A stretch of DNA of 64,000 nucleotides, taken from assembly GCA_030737835.1 (NCBI GenBank), contig JAUJYN010000012.1, forward strand, positions 5,389,731-5,453,730. Direction: 5' to 3'. The stretch comes from Acorus gramineus. Lineage: Eukaryota > Streptophyta > Magnoliopsida > Acorales > Acoraceae. A program made the position numbers and the translations under genes. Below the pieces are notes generated by a model. It was not told where the DNA came from and did not search any database. It was given only the letters and a program-made list of their open reading frames with translations. Within the stretch, counting starts at the first letter, position 1. Each line of letters opens with the position of its first letter. Shown here piece after piece: positions 21,415-33,930 of this stretch.

Positions 21415-23836
21415 TGTCACACCCCAGGGCGGTCGTCCCTGAGACATGGCAATATATAATATTAGTAATCATACAAGAGGTCAACAACGACGCCAATATA
21501 TATACAACATACAAGACTGGCAAAGTAATGATAACTGATCATAGCTCAATTGAAAATGCGGAAGCATAAAAATACCAATAAGTCTGTAACCCAAAACATT
21601 ATTACAGACTCGAATACACAATCACTATCCTGTGAGAGCCAAGTCTAGTCCAAATAAAATACAACTATGCAACACGCACGATTTATCAATGCATAAATGA
21701 CTCTAGGACTGCTGGCAGCCTCGCACTCGCCAATCGCCAGACGGGACGTTCCACGCACGCAAGACCACGCCACAAGGAAGCTCTAGCTCCATGTCAAACA
21801 TCACCCCTGTGGAAGAAACAGTACGCGAGGGGTGAGCTACAAGCTCAATGAGTGGCAAGAAGTCAAGCACCAACACAACAATTCAATAATAGGCAATTTC
21901 CTTTCAAGGAAAACATGGGTAGAAACCCAATGGATAATAAGGTCACGCGGCGGCGCGACCACACCTCACCCTCTTTCCCGAAGGAAACTCAAAAGACACT
22001 CGGGGAGGAACAAGCTATTAACCATAACACATGGTGTTACTAGATAATAGTTTACAACGAGTCTAACAGCTACGAGGTAGAGATACACTACGATACCTCA
22101 AGCGTTAGACATAACATAGTACAACAAGTCCTTCCGCTAGGAGGTAGAGAAACACTACGATACCTCAAGCGTTAGGCATAACATACCCAGAGTATACTCG
22201 ACGGGTATAAGAGTCACATGACCACGTGACTCCCAACTCATCCTCACCCTAGCCCCCAGAGGGGTGACCCTAGGGACTTTCGGGATAAAACCTTTTGCTC
22301 TACACCCTTTGTCATCCTGTAGCCCTCTCCTAGGTAGCCTCTACCTGGTATACTCCCATAATCAGTACATCTGCCGAATGCATCGGTAGTACCTACAGAT
22401 GGGAGCCCTCTGGCAGGACAGGTTCAACGCCAGGCAGCTTCAACACGAATCCGACGAAGGGGAGAACGACTCCACACTCGCAATATCATCCGGTATCCCT
22501 CTCCCACGTAGCCTCTACCTGTCGGCTTTCCACATACGGTACATCTGCCAGATGTGTACCGCGATACGCATCGGTAGCACCTACAAGTAGTGGCATCATA
22601 CAGGATAGCTTCGACGCCGGGTAGTTTCGATGCATGACAATGTCGGGAGTAAGCACCCCATGTTCGCAAAGTGAACCCTATGGAAAGTCAACTACTCTCG
22701 ATAATCACATACCGATGATATTGAATACTCTTGAACTCCCACACGGATGCGTCGCTTGGACGCGAGGAGTGACATCTGCTCTCGCGCAGAAATAAGCCAA
22801 AGGCATATAACCCAACAGGCGGTTCATACACGCGCCTAGCATGGGTAGGCCTAGCTTAATGCCATAACCACCGGTTTAACAAAACCGATAGAACAATGAA
22901 TTCTCCTGAATTCCATAAGAGTGCATCACACAAATGCAAGGGCGATTACATCGTTTGCGCTCTAACTAAATAAGGTACAACCCGACTAAGGGTCATACCC
23001 ACGCCTAGCATGGGTAGGCCTATTAGTCCAACATGTGCATAATTATAACAGGAGAATTTCTGTCGCAAGTAGGCTACATGATCCACATGAACAATAACAT
23101 GTGATTTACTATAGGGGTTCTCCGTAACATGAATATATAGCAAAAACAACGCATCATGCAACACGCATACAAGGTATGGCCTATTTAAACATGCATACAA
23201 GGACATTAATCATACAAGCATACAAAACATACCCTAACATGCATTGGATATCACCAACTTAAAAGGGAAGGGTTAAGCGCGATCTCGCACACCAACAGGC
23301 ACATGCCAATAATCTCGAGCAAACCTGAGTCAAATAGGAACTACATCTACTTACTCAGTTCGCGCAAAGAGTGAGGGCAAGAGAGAGAGAAGGCCTCATC
23401 ATCTCAGGGAACTGGTCATAGCTTTGGCCAAACAAGATGGGCGCAACAACTATACCACGCCCTCAAATCTTATGACTTGGGAATATTAAGTATGCACTCA
23501 GTTATTAACCCAGGCTTAATCATGTTAGATAATACTAACATCAGGGGGGGCAGTATTACAACCAAGACTACCTAAGACATGCCATATTCTATACATCCAT
23601 ATAAATGCAAAGAGATACATTCCCGTACAAGCAGGGCACATGCAAACATGGTTATTCATTCATGAATACAATACATAAGCAAGTATATAGTAGAATAGGG
23701 GTTTCTACGCAATGTACGAGCTATACAAGCCTAGCATGCAAGATATCTAACATAATATGGGTTAGACATGACCATACTACTCATCTAAACAAGTAGTATA
23801 GTTAGGGTGCCCCACAGATGCGTGACGCACGACTAC
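21415..23836 (-). mobile_element. Truncated Gypsy-type LTR, family C (copy C1)
   Basis: It begins TGTCACACCCCAGGGCGG on plus and is collinear with the complete family C LTR at 44465-47928 until CGACTAC at 23830-23836. There it is cut off, and the opposite-strand copy C2 begins. Blocks in common include GAGGTAGAGATACACTACG (twice, in a ~85 bp tandem repeat at about 22055-22190), GGGAGCCCTCTGGCAGG and CACGCCTAGCATGGGTAGG. Sense is minus. No primer site or coding region follows at 21414, so it is a solo LTR or remnant. Small frames within it are not genes. Confidence 0.82.
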
Positions 23837-25550
23837 TGTTGTGCATGTGTCATTTGAAGCCTTATTTTTTCGATCGGAGTCGTTAAAATTTTAGTTTTTA
23901 ACTACCTGCGGAAGTTGGAGTGCTCTGATTAAAAATCTAACTGCATATTATGGATCCTGGTACTATTTTGTACTACCCATAAAAATTTCATAGAATTCCG
24001 ATAACATTTCAGAAATTATGCAGTTCCGAATCGTATCCGGGTTTGACAGTTACTGGGTTTCGGTGGGTGGGATATTTTCGAGGGTATGGTGCTTCTCCGC
24101 AAACTTCCCAATAAAGCAAATAAAAGTGGTTGGGTGTTGGTGATTTTATGCTTTTGTCACCCTTTGCACCCCCCCCCCCTCTCTCTTCTCTACACCCCCC
24201 AATGTGGCTTTTGTCACCATTTGCACCCCTCTCTCTCTCTCTCTCTCTCCATCCGAAAATGCCTCTTATTCTCTCTTTTTGCTCTCCCTCTCTTGTGTGT
24301 TTGGTGGAGAAGAAGAAGAAGGAGAAGGAGAACATGAAGGAGAAGATGGAGGAGCAAGAAGAGGAAGTGATCAGGGTTAGTGTGTCCATGTGTTGATGTT
24401 GTCTTCCCCCTCTCCTCCTCCCCTAGCCTCTAATGGTATCCCCCCTCCCCTCTGGTTCAGCAAGAAGAAGAGCATCCAAGGTTGAGGTGGTGGTAGTGGT
24501 GGCGGCGGTCGAAGTGGTCAATGGCGTGCTTGCGAGCCCCCACATCTTCCCCTTCCCTCCCCCTCTCTTGGTGCGTTTTCCCTCTTCTTTTTTTGGTTGT
24601 TTTGCACATTTGGGTGTGTTGGGAGGTGGTGCATGCCATGTGTTTGTGTTTTTGTTTGAATGGTGTGTGTGTGCATGGTTGCTTGGGTGTAGGGGTGTTG
24701 GAGTGCCTGCGTGCGTGCTGCCCTGTGCATGCTGCCCAAAGCTCAGCGTGCCCTGCCTACTGCCCTGCCAGCACCAGGGCTCGTGCCCAGTGAGCCTAGC
24801 ATGCCCCTACCTGCTGCCCTGCAAGCACCAGCGCCTGTGCCCAGCGTGCCCTGTAGTGTGCCCTGCAGCGTGCCTAGCGCGTCGTGCTCTGCCTGTGCAT
24901 CCCAGGTGCTGCCCCGTGTGTGCGCGCTTCCCCGTGCGTGCGTGCTGCCCGTGTGCATGCCGTCCTGCCTGTCCCGCACGCGTGCCGTCTCGCGTGCGTG
25001 CTGTCCCGGGTTGTGGTGAGTGGTTCGATCCAATCCTTCGGAAGCGCTCAATGCACGTAGTCGTGCTTCGCGCTTCCATGGGTCATCTTAGCACCCGTAT
25101 TATATTAGATATTGCATGTTAGCTCTGTATAGCTCGTATATTGTGTAGAACCCCCCTATTCAACCATGTACTTGCCTATGTATTGTATTCGTGCATGAAT
25201 GATTGTGGTTGCATGCGCCCTTCTTGTATGAGTATGAGTTATGTGTGTTTATATGGATGTATAGAATATGGCATGACTTAGATAGTTCTTGTTTGTAATG
25301 CTACCCTATATTAGTAGTATCTAACATGATTAAGCCTGGGTTAATAACTGAGTGCATACTTAATATTCCCTAATCATAAGACTTGAGGGCGTGGTATAGT
25401 TGTTGCGCCCATCATGTTGGGGCAAAGATATGACCAGCTTCCTGAGACGATGAGGACTTCTCTCTCTCACCCTCCCTCTTTGTGCGAACTGAGTAGGTAG
25501 ATGTGGTTCCTACTTGACTCAGGTTTGCTTGGGAATATTGGCATGTGCCT
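23837..25550 (+). mobile_element. Family C LTR, copy C2, left part (interrupted by the Athila element)
   Basis: It starts TGTTGTGCATGTGTC immediately after the cut end of C1, in the opposite orientation. 23890-24060 matches the U3 of LTR family A and C copies (TCTAACTGCATAT, then TTTCATAGAATTCC, GGGTTTG). A C10 run with CT repeats (24171-24250), a GAAGAAGAAGGAGAAGGAG tract (24308-24365) and a CpG/GC-rich stretch (24690-25020) follow. It breaks at GCATGTGCCT (25550), where the Athila element is inserted, and resumes at 37135 with CGCCTGTTGGTG. The long frames at 24433-25122 are low-complexity artefacts. Confidence 0.85.
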
Positions 25551-26948
25551 TGATAAGCGTAATATTTGCACATTTAAGCCCCTTAATTTAATTTTTTTAT
25601 TTCCTAATTTTATGTGTAATATTGACTAATATTCAGAATTTATTTGTTATTGCGGGTAATTGAGATAAATGATGATTATCAATACAAAATATCATTTAAA
25701 GATATGAAGGAGAATCAAGAGGATCCTTGAAGATTCAAAATTATGCTAGATAAAGATTTGATGAAGAGAGAATCAAAAATCAAAATCCAATCAAATATTC
25801 TTCAAATCAATGTTAAAACTGTCCCACTATTTTGACCATAACTGTTTCTTCAAGTATCATATTTTGGCCCAAAATATGGCGTTGGAAAGATATTTTCAAG
25901 ATCTACAAATCAATGTTTCATGAATATTTTGTAATTCCACGTTATTCAAAGTCAAAAATTCATCCGAAGATTCTGCAGAAAATTAATTACACGAATGAAA
26001 GATTTTACCTTCTAAACTTGTCAAATATTCATATGAGGAGTCTTGACCATCCAATTCATTGCAAATCAATGGTCGAGATTCAAGGCTGGAGGCTATAAAA
26101 GGAACACATATGAAGCCAAGAAAAGGAATCAAACAAGGAGGCAAAGGGTCAACCAAAGGAGAAATATTCAAGAGTTTTTTTTTTTTTTTTTTCAATTGTT
26201 TTGTATATATTTAGATCTGAATTTTATTATTACTTTAGTATTTTTATTTTCAAGAATTTTTCAATAATATGATGTCTTTTATTTTAATTTTTTTAGTTTG
26301 ATCATGTTTTCTAGTAACTAAATCTTCAACTAGGGTTGAAGATGAAACCATGTAATGCTAGTTTAGGATTTTATATTTAAATCTGAATTCTCCATATTGT
26401 TTGCTTCATTGAGTATCGATCTCTCATTCAATTCTATTTTGAAACCTTTTATGTGAATTTTTTATTACCTTCTTCAAAAATCTTTTGTATTTCATTTGAT
26501 AAAATATGCTTTGATTGAGTTCTCTGATATTTTATGCTCTTCTTAACAAGTTGAACATTGAGTTGATAGATTTTAAAAAGAGAAGGGAGATAGATCATTT
26601 TATGAAATAATTAATATGATTTTAAATATTTAATTTCTGATTGGTATTTGATTAACGTCAATATTAATTGAGTTATATGGTGGAGTTTCACATTTGAATA
26701 TAACCCCTAAATTAGTATTGCATGGTGGATTCTAAAACCCTAGTTATCTTTTTATATTAATATTCGCTTTTAAAAAAATAATAAAAAAATAAACTTTCAT
26801 CAATCTTCCTTTCTAGTAAGATTAGTTAAATCCATTAATCATTTAATTTGAACAATTCTCTTTGGGATCGACTTGTATTTGCTAGATCTATACTTCTATA
26901 ATGATCCGTGCACTTGCCGTAATTAATAATAACTTTAATAATCAATCA
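25551..26948 (+). repeat. 5' LTR of the Athila-type element (1398 bp)
   Basis: Runs from TGATAAGCGTAATATTTG to AATAATCAATCA (TG...CA). TATA box TATAAAA at 26094-26100; a run of ~20 T at 26176-26194 lies in the transcribed part. It is collinear with the solo copies at 27953-29496 and 1-5350 (both inverted). 25610-25640 and onward matches their U3. Confidence 0.92.
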
Positions 26949-26955
26949 AGTTTTT

Positions 26956-26973
26956 TGGCACCGTTGTCGGGGA
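26956..26973 (+). other. Primer binding site, tRNA-Asp type
   Basis: TGGCACCGTTGTCGGGGA lies seven bases after the 5' LTR. It matches the complement of the 3' end of plant tRNA-Asp(GTC) (TGGCGCCGTTGCCGGGGA, the usual Athila primer site) at 16 of 18 positions; the two differences are C-to-T-type changes expected from methylated-cytosine decay. Confidence 0.88.
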
Positions 26974-27908
26974 ATTGTTTCAAATTATATTTGATGCTGA
27001 TTTATCTTTTGGATTAGTTTTTTTTCTTTGCTTTGGCTGATTTTTTTTTTTTTTTTTTTGCTCTTCATGTTTTGCAGGATATCAAGAACCTACAAGAACA
27101 CAACAAAGAATGGTGTAAGGCTTAGACCATTCTCTCTCTAAACGAGCATCCAAAAGTGTTCAAAGGCAACCCCATAAGGTGAACTATTTAATCGCGGCTA
27201 AAATGTGGATTTAATTCTTCCCTCACTGTGTGAGTTGTGAATATTTCATTCACCCACGAATCTTCAGCAAGTGGGTTACTTTTGCGCTTGATTGGGATTT
27301 TCAGTGTGTGCATTTTTCAATTAGCATACATTATTAATCCATCTAAGGGTTGTTCCATATAACATAAGGTGGGGATTTCATCACCCTTCCTTAGTCCACA
27401 AATCGTCATCTTGAGCATTTGTCAAGCCCATAAGTCTAATTAAATTAAAATGAATTAGACTTGACCCTAGGTTTTTGAGCTCAATAGGACAAGAGACGCC
27501 AAGAGATACTCCAGTGAGCAATAAACCATTTAATGTTGTCTAGGAAAATGGTTTCATAAGGTTTCTACCTTAAAGGACAGTGGTAACTTAATTGAGGAAC
27601 ACGTGAAAGCATGGAAGACCCCCCATTAATCCTTTACATTTTCCTGGTTGTTGAGTGGTTGATCGTTAACTGTCAAGCTTGAGGCATATCTTGAAACAAT
27701 TAGGAGTTGTCCATTTAAGGAGGAACATCCTCAACAACTAGATCTTTTAAAAATCATCTTTCACTTAACAAGATAAATCCTAATATGTTGGTTGTGAAAG
27801 TATATTCTTGATTTGGGATATTTTGATTTAATGAGCGTTTGGTCTAGAGATTCTACAAACCGATTGATTCGTACTGATTCACTTATTTCATCTGAACCAA
27901 CCATCACC
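26974..27908 (+). other. Untranslated leader of the Athila-type element
   Basis: About 930 bases without a supported frame between primer site and gag start. A run of ~18 T at 27042-27059 is the only notable tract. Confidence 0.6.
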
Positions 27909-30065
27909 ATGGATAACACAGTAGCTGTTATTCTAAAGACATTGAAGGATTATGATTGAATATTTAAATTGTTATTAATTACCGCAAGTGCACGGATCGT
28001 TACAGAAGTATAGATCTAGCAAATACGGGTCGAACCCACAGAGAATTGTTCAAATCAGATTATTAATCAATTTAACTAATCGAACTAGAAACAAAGATTG
28101 ATAAAGTTTTTATTATTATTATTAAAAAGATAATATTAATATGAAAAGATAACTAGAGTTTTAGAATCCACCATACAATACCAATTTAGGGATTATATTC
28201 AATTATGAAACTCCACCATATAACTCAATCAATATTGACGTTAATCAAATACCAATCGGAAAATATATATTTAAAATCATATTAATTATTTCATAAAATC
28301 AGATTGAAATCAAAACAATCATCTCAATATTCACATATTAGGAAGAGAATAAGATATCAAATAGTTAACCAAGCATACCCTATCAAACCCTAAACAAGAG
28401 ATCCTTGAAGATGATTCTACGATTAAAAACATTGATTTATGAAAACCCAATAGAATGATCTATCTACCTTCCCTTTATAAAATCTACCAACTCAATATTC
28501 AACATGTTAAGAAGAGCATAAAATATCATAGAACTCAATCAAAGCATATTTTATCAAATCAAATACAAGAGATTTTTGAAGAAGGTAATAAGAAATTCAC
28601 ATAAAAAGTTTCTAAAGAGAATTGAAGGAGAGATTGATACGCAATAAAGCAAACAATATAGAGAATTCAAATCTAAATATAAAATCCTAAACTAGCATTG
28701 CATGGTTTAATTTTCAACCCTAGTTGAAGATTTAGCTACTAGAAGACATGATCAAATAAAAGAAAAGAAAAATAAAAGACATCATATTATTAAAAGAATT
28801 CTTGAAAATAAAAACACAAAATTAATATTAAAATTCAGATCTAATAGAATACAAGAATCAAAATATATGAGATGAAAAGAAAAACAAAATTCTCCTTTCT
28901 TCTTTGATTGTCTTTGTGCCTCCCCCTTTTTTTTATTGTCTTTGTGCCTCATTTTATAGCCTCCGGCTCTTGAATCTCAACCATTTATTTGCAATATATT
29001 GGATGGTTAAGATTAGGTAGTTAAGATTGACCTCAACCTTCCTCAAAGTTTAGATTTAATTCCCGTCATTGATTTTCTGCAGAATCTTCAGATGGCTTTT
29101 TGACCCGTAATAAGATAGAATTACGAAATCTTCATGAAATAGTGATATGTAGATATTGAAATTATCTTTCCAACGCCATATCATGAGCATAAATCAGATA
29201 CTTGAGGCAAAAGTTATGATCAAAACAGTGGGACGGGATTTTGAAGAATATATTAGATTGAATTGATTTTTATTCAATCTTAACCAAATCTTTTTTTCCA
29301 TAAGGATCTTCTAGAAACTCTTGATTCTCCTTCACATCTTTAACTGATTTGTAGCATATCTTGCATTGATAATCATCATTTAAGTCAATTACCGACAATA
29401 ACACAAAAATTCTTAATATTAGTTATTATTATACATAAAATATGGATATAGAAAATTAGATTAAGGGGTTTTAATGTATAATTAATATGCTTATCAGATT
29501 ACATGTATCCATCTAGAACTTCACAACCGTCATGCATTGTGTTACCAACAACCAATGCTAAAAACTTTGAGATCAAGCCAGAGATGATTAATATGCTCCC
29601 AAAATTTGATGGATCTGAGGATCCATATCTTTTCATTAGGGAATTTGAGGAAGTTTGTTCCACTTTAAAACTTTAACAGCTAACTGATGATTCCATCCGG
29701 TTGAGGTTAATCAACTTCTCCCTCAAAGATAATGCTAAAAAGTGGTTGTATGCTCTACTCGCAAATTCTATCACCACTTGGGATCAATTAGTTATGATAT
29801 TTTTGAAGAAGTTCTTTCCTAATCATAAAACTGCTAAGATTCGCATGAATATAAATCAATTCATTCAAAAGGAGGGAGAATCTTTATGGAGATATTTAGA
29901 GAGATTCAAGGACTTGTTGTTGCAATGTCCTCATCATGGATTTGAGGTTTGGAGATTAGTGCAAATTTTATATGAAGGTTTGAATTACACCACAAGGACT
30001 ATGGTTGAATCAATGTGTAGTGGTGAATTTACCAATAAAAATGAAACTGAAGCATGGAAGAAGTA
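27909..30065 (+). pseudogene. gag (capsid part) of the Athila-type element, split by a solo LTR
   Basis: ATG at 27909 opens a frame that is cut after 14 codons by the inverted solo LTR (27953-29496) and continues in frame from 29502 once the insert and one copy of its GATTA duplication are discounted. The retrotransposon Gag core is clear: LPKFDGSEDPYLFIREFEE, LKDNAKKWLYAL, TTWDQLVMIFLKKFFP, GESLWRYLERFKDL and CPHHGFEVWRLVQILYEGL, in the order typical of Athila Gag. A TAA at 29674-29676 replaces an expected CAA (Gln), and a frameshift near 30058 ends the frame (the shifted frame reads EVAEKSMQWETIRE). Gag packages the element RNA in cytoplasmic particles; this copy cannot make it whole. Confidence 0.88.
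27953..29496 (-). mobile_element. Athila-type solo LTR (1544 bp) inserted in gag of its relative
   Basis: Runs TGATTGAATATTT to AATATGCTTATCA on plus (LTR sense minus), flanked by the perfect duplication GATTA at 27948-27952 and 29497-29501. It is collinear with the 5' LTR at 25551-26948 and the LTR at 1-5350. The U3 TATA box reads on minus near 28965-28959 (from CATTTTATAGCC on plus). No internal region is present. It is younger than the host element. Confidence 0.93.
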
Positions 30066-31050
30066 GCTGAAAAATCCATGCAATGGGAGACAATTAGAGA
30101 GCCCGAGAAACCATGCCTTCTAAGGGAGGTATTCATTCCATTGATAGTAGCTTTGAGTCTGAAGCCAAGTTTGCATCTCTCATTCGTAGAGTAGAGGCCC
30201 TAGAGATGAAACCAAATCATGATTCTGTTAATCAAGTCTCCACCTCCAACTCTACTATTGTCTGCATTTTATGTAAATCTTCAAATCACCTAGCGGAAGA
30301 CTGTCCTTCCCTGTCATCCCACAAGGAAAGTTGGGCCGAACATGCCAATAGCTTACAGTGGAGGAAAAATGACCCATATGCTCAAACTTATAATCCTGGA
30401 TGGAGGAATCATCCAAATCTGTCGTGGACTCAAGGCCCACACCAGGGAGGCCCACAGGGACCTCCTCAAGCTCCCATGTATCCTAGACCAAACACAGGAC
30501 CCATTCCTACTCCATTTCCTCCGCCTGGGTTTCAAATAGAAAATGAGAAGAAGTTCTCTTCCTTTGAGAAAGGATTAGATGTTCTTATGAAGTCCACTCA
30601 AAATCTAACTCAATCATCCTCCCAGATGTCTGCCACTTTGAATCAATTTATGCAATCTACAGGGCAAATCCTTCAATCCACCACACAGGCAATCTCCCGT
30701 CTCGAGATTCAAGTTGGTCAATTGGCCACCACCATGATGAGAGAGAGAAAGGAAAATTTCCTAGTCAACCTGAGCCTAACCCTAGAGGATCCATTCTTCA
30801 AGGACAAATCCAAGATTCTTCTAGTAACCAGTCCAACCAGGTTAATGCAATCACTACTCTTAGGTCTGGTAGACAAGTGGACAACAAGGTTATTATGCCT
30901 AATAATGATGTTGAAGATGATAAGGACAAGCCCAAATTTATTCATGAGGACCCAGATTCTGAACCCATCCCTCCTAGCCCATCCATCCCAGAGAAAGCAA
31001 AGCCCAATGATTCTCCTAGGAGAATTTATGTTCCCAAGGCCCCATATCCT
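30066..31050 (+). pseudogene. gag C-terminal part with CCHC zinc knuckle (Athila-type)
   Basis: Frame 30113-31060 reads KGGIHSID, then the knuckle CILCKSSNHLAEDC (CX2CX4HX4C, about 30270-30305), a Pro/Gly/Gln-rich stretch and an amphipathic Gln/Ser-rich stretch (MSATLNQFMQSTGQILQST), a spacing normal for Athila nucleocapsid. A frameshift near 30745 moves the coding sense to another frame, in which KFPSQPEPNPRG and NAITTLRSGR, both Athila hallmarks, are visible. Together with the shift near 30110 this makes the region non-functional. Confidence 0.82.
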
Positions 31051-31738
31051 CAGCGATTAGGTTCAACTAAGAAATCTACCCAGCTAGATAAAATTTTAGA
31101 AGTGTTTAAGCAAGTTCGCGTGAACATTCCGCTCCTAGATGCTATCCAACAAGTACCAGCATATGCTAAATTTTTGAAGGACTTATGCACCCAAAAGAGG
31201 ACCAACAATGTACCCAAGAAAGCTTTCCTAGCATCCCATGTAAGCTCCATTCTTTCATGTGAAACTCCAATCAAGTATAAGGACCCAGGTTGTCCCACCA
31301 TTTCATGTGTGATTGGAGACACTCGTATTGATCGAGCTTTGCTAGACTTAGGTGCGAGTGTAAATCTACTGCCCTATTCAGTGTACAAACAGTTAGGCAT
31401 AGGAGAATTGAGGCCTACCCCAGTGACCTTACAATTAGCAGATCGATCTGTGAAAATTCCTAAAGGTGTCATTGAGGATGTCCTGATTAAGGTTGGGGAT
31501 TTCATCTTTCCTGTTGACTTTATAGTTTTAGAAACCCAACCTGTTCTGAACCCAAAGGGCAAATTCCTGTAATTTTAGGCAGACCATTCATGGCTACATC
31601 TAATGCTTTGATTAACTGTCGAAATGGATTGATGAAATTATCTTTTGGAAATATGACAGTTGACCTAAATATCTTCCACATTGGAAAACAACCAGGAGAT
31701 TATAATGATGAATTAGAGGATGTAAATTCTATTGAGTT
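31051..31738 (+). pseudogene. Aspartic protease of the Athila-type element
   Basis: Frame 30877-31572 contains QLDKILEVFKQVRVNIPLL, CTIS-like strands and the active-site region ALLDLGASVNLLP (DLGA at 31345-31356). Asp-Leu-Gly in place of Asp-Ser/Thr-Gly is usual in Athila-type proteases. A frameshift near 31566 breaks it after NPKGK; the second conserved part, VILGRPFMATSNALI, continues in another frame to a TAA near 31740. The protease would mature Gag and Gag-Pol. Length and order match the family, but no RT follows. Confidence 0.85.
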
Positions 31739-33930
31739 TTAATTAAAGATTTGAAACATCATTCTATGAGCACGAAAGATCCTTTAGAGTTTTGTGTTGC
31801 CCACTTTGGAGAAAATTTTGATATGAAAAATCGATCATGGAAGTAAATGCTCTCCTAGATTCAAACAACCATCCCATTTAAAAAGTGGCAACCAAAGCCT
31901 GAGTCTCTTCCTCTTTCTCAATCACCACCCCTTCCTTTCATTGATGAGCCTCCCAAGCTAGAACTTAAACCATTTTTGGAATTACCGTTGGAGAAAGTGG
32001 AGGTCATTCACCTCCATGATTCCATCTATCAAGATTAAGCTCTCTTGGTAATCATTTTGTACTATATTTTCTGGGTTGCCTTTCCTCCTGGGTCATTATT
32101 TCCTTATTCATGTTGTAAATTAGGTTTGGGGGCGTAGGGTAATTCTCCATTTTCATCTAGGTTTTGTGTTTGTTTGCATGCACTATCATCGAGTCATTGG
32201 ATGTAGTCTTTATTTTGAAGTATATTGAACTAATAAAATTATTTTGATGTCATCGTATAGCAGCAGTTCAATGGTGATCACTTGATATGGTAAAATTCTT
32301 TCTTTTTCATTCTCCTTTCTTGACATTTCATGTGTCCAATTATATGAACATTGAGGACAATGTTAGATTTAAGTTTGGGGGTGTAATCAACAAATTTTGA
32401 TGTGATATTAAAAAAAAAATTTGGGAAAAATTCAATCATTGGGATGCATTTGGCTTGCCATATCAATTTTCACTTTAGTTGTTAATTCTATCCTGTGTCT
32501 AAAATGTTTTTCACAAATTTCAAGTCTTGAAAAAATTTTCAGTACTTATAGCCACATGTATGTAGCCTAAATGAAAAAGTGAAATTTAAGAGAGAACTAG
32601 AAGAATCATTAGCGGAGAGTTAACCCAGGAGAGATTTAACCCATTCTATTCTTGGAGGGATTTTACATAATTCTGAGTTACAAGTTAACTCAAATATTTC
32701 TTATTTTCGCTTTTAAAAAAATATATCGTTTGCTTGATCTCTTTATTTTTGTTTTGATCAAAGACTCATGAACACCATAAAAAAATTGGATTACTACACT
32801 AGAAATTCCTCTGAAATCTTTTTAAGGCATACAATAACCATATGAAACTTAGGAAATGATTTAGGCCATCTTTGCTAATCCATTTATCATGTTCAGCCAA
32901 CCTATTCTTATACTTATCCACTAGTTAAACCCCTTGAGCCATATAAGCCTTTCTTTGTTCAACCTATTTTTCCAACCTACACTTCACTTAACGAGTGTAA
33001 CCTTAAATTTTGTTTTGGGAACGAGGAAAGAAAAATAAAAAATCAATCAATTACTTTGAAATTTCATGGAAGGGTTACTAATACCATGATTCTTGAAAGA
33101 AAAAAAAAAGAAAAAAAAAGAATAGAAAAAAAAAAGAGAAAGAAAAAAAAAGAGCTGATATTCATAGAAAAATACACAAATTCTCAAAGCATTTCTAAAT
33201 AAACCTTGTCCAGTTATCAACAATAACCCTAGTCCCATTATAACCTATTGAAAAGACCTACTTGATCCTAAATATAATGTGGTTAAAATGTGGAGAATAG
33301 ATGAAGAGGACTTATGGTGTTTAATCCAATGTTCTTGAGTCGATGATATCCCGTTCCTGAGATCAATTTAATATTTTTTTCTTTGATATGATCTGTCCTT
33401 CAATAAAATCTTATATGGGGATGATTTGAATTTTGATTCCTTGTGACATATAAGTTGAGAGAAATGAGCCCACTTCTGAGTGATTTCCTTGTTGAGTGTA
33501 ATATCCAGTGAGTTTTTGAAGTCAAGGTGAAATCCATTTTGAAGTGATCAAAAGTAAGTTTTACTTGGAAAAAGAAAGCTACATCCTTGTTGGCTATGCA
33601 CACACACTTCAGGACTTGATTATGAGTGGAAACTTCTAACATGTGGATATAGTTCTCAACTTTAGTATATTTTTATCAAGCTCCCTAAGATGTTATTTTT
33701 CTTAGATTTTCACAAAAAAAAAAAGTGTTAATCATGAATTTTGTGGGTAGATTCGTTGCAAATCCTCACGAGTCAAACTCGTCTACTATGGGTGACCTAC
33801 GGTTTTAAGGGCTTGTTGCATACGCTAAAAGAAACCGTGAGAGCCTGCGAAAGTGGCATTATCCTTGTTTTTAATTTTGTTTAATCACTTTAGTTGCTAG
33901 AGGACTATCAAAATCTAGGTTTGGGGTATT
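31739..33930 (+). other. Deleted pol junction and 3' non-coding part of the Athila-type element
   Basis: A short frame ends PPLPFIDEPPKLELKP at about 31972, the point where Athila Pol would continue into RT (KPLPxHLxY). Instead it runs into FLELPLEK and a stop near 32037. No RT, RNase H or integrase motif occurs after it. The remaining 1.9 kb is non-coding, with TTTGGGGGCG (~32125), TTTGGGGGTG (~32374) and TTTGGGGTAT (33921-33930) blocks; the last is the likely polypurine tract before the 3' LTR. A/AAAG runs occur at 33095-33160. Confidence 0.75.

Noticed and set aside
22050-22190. Regular repeat reminiscent of a CRISPR-like array
   Set aside because: It is a two-copy ~85 bp tandem repeat inside a plant LTR, with no uniform repeats and spacers.
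24433-25122. 229-codon frame rich in Cys, Pro and Val
   Set aside because: It lies within LTR C2 in a low-complexity CTGCC/GTGCC tract; no domain, and the corresponding sequence in C3 does not keep the frame.
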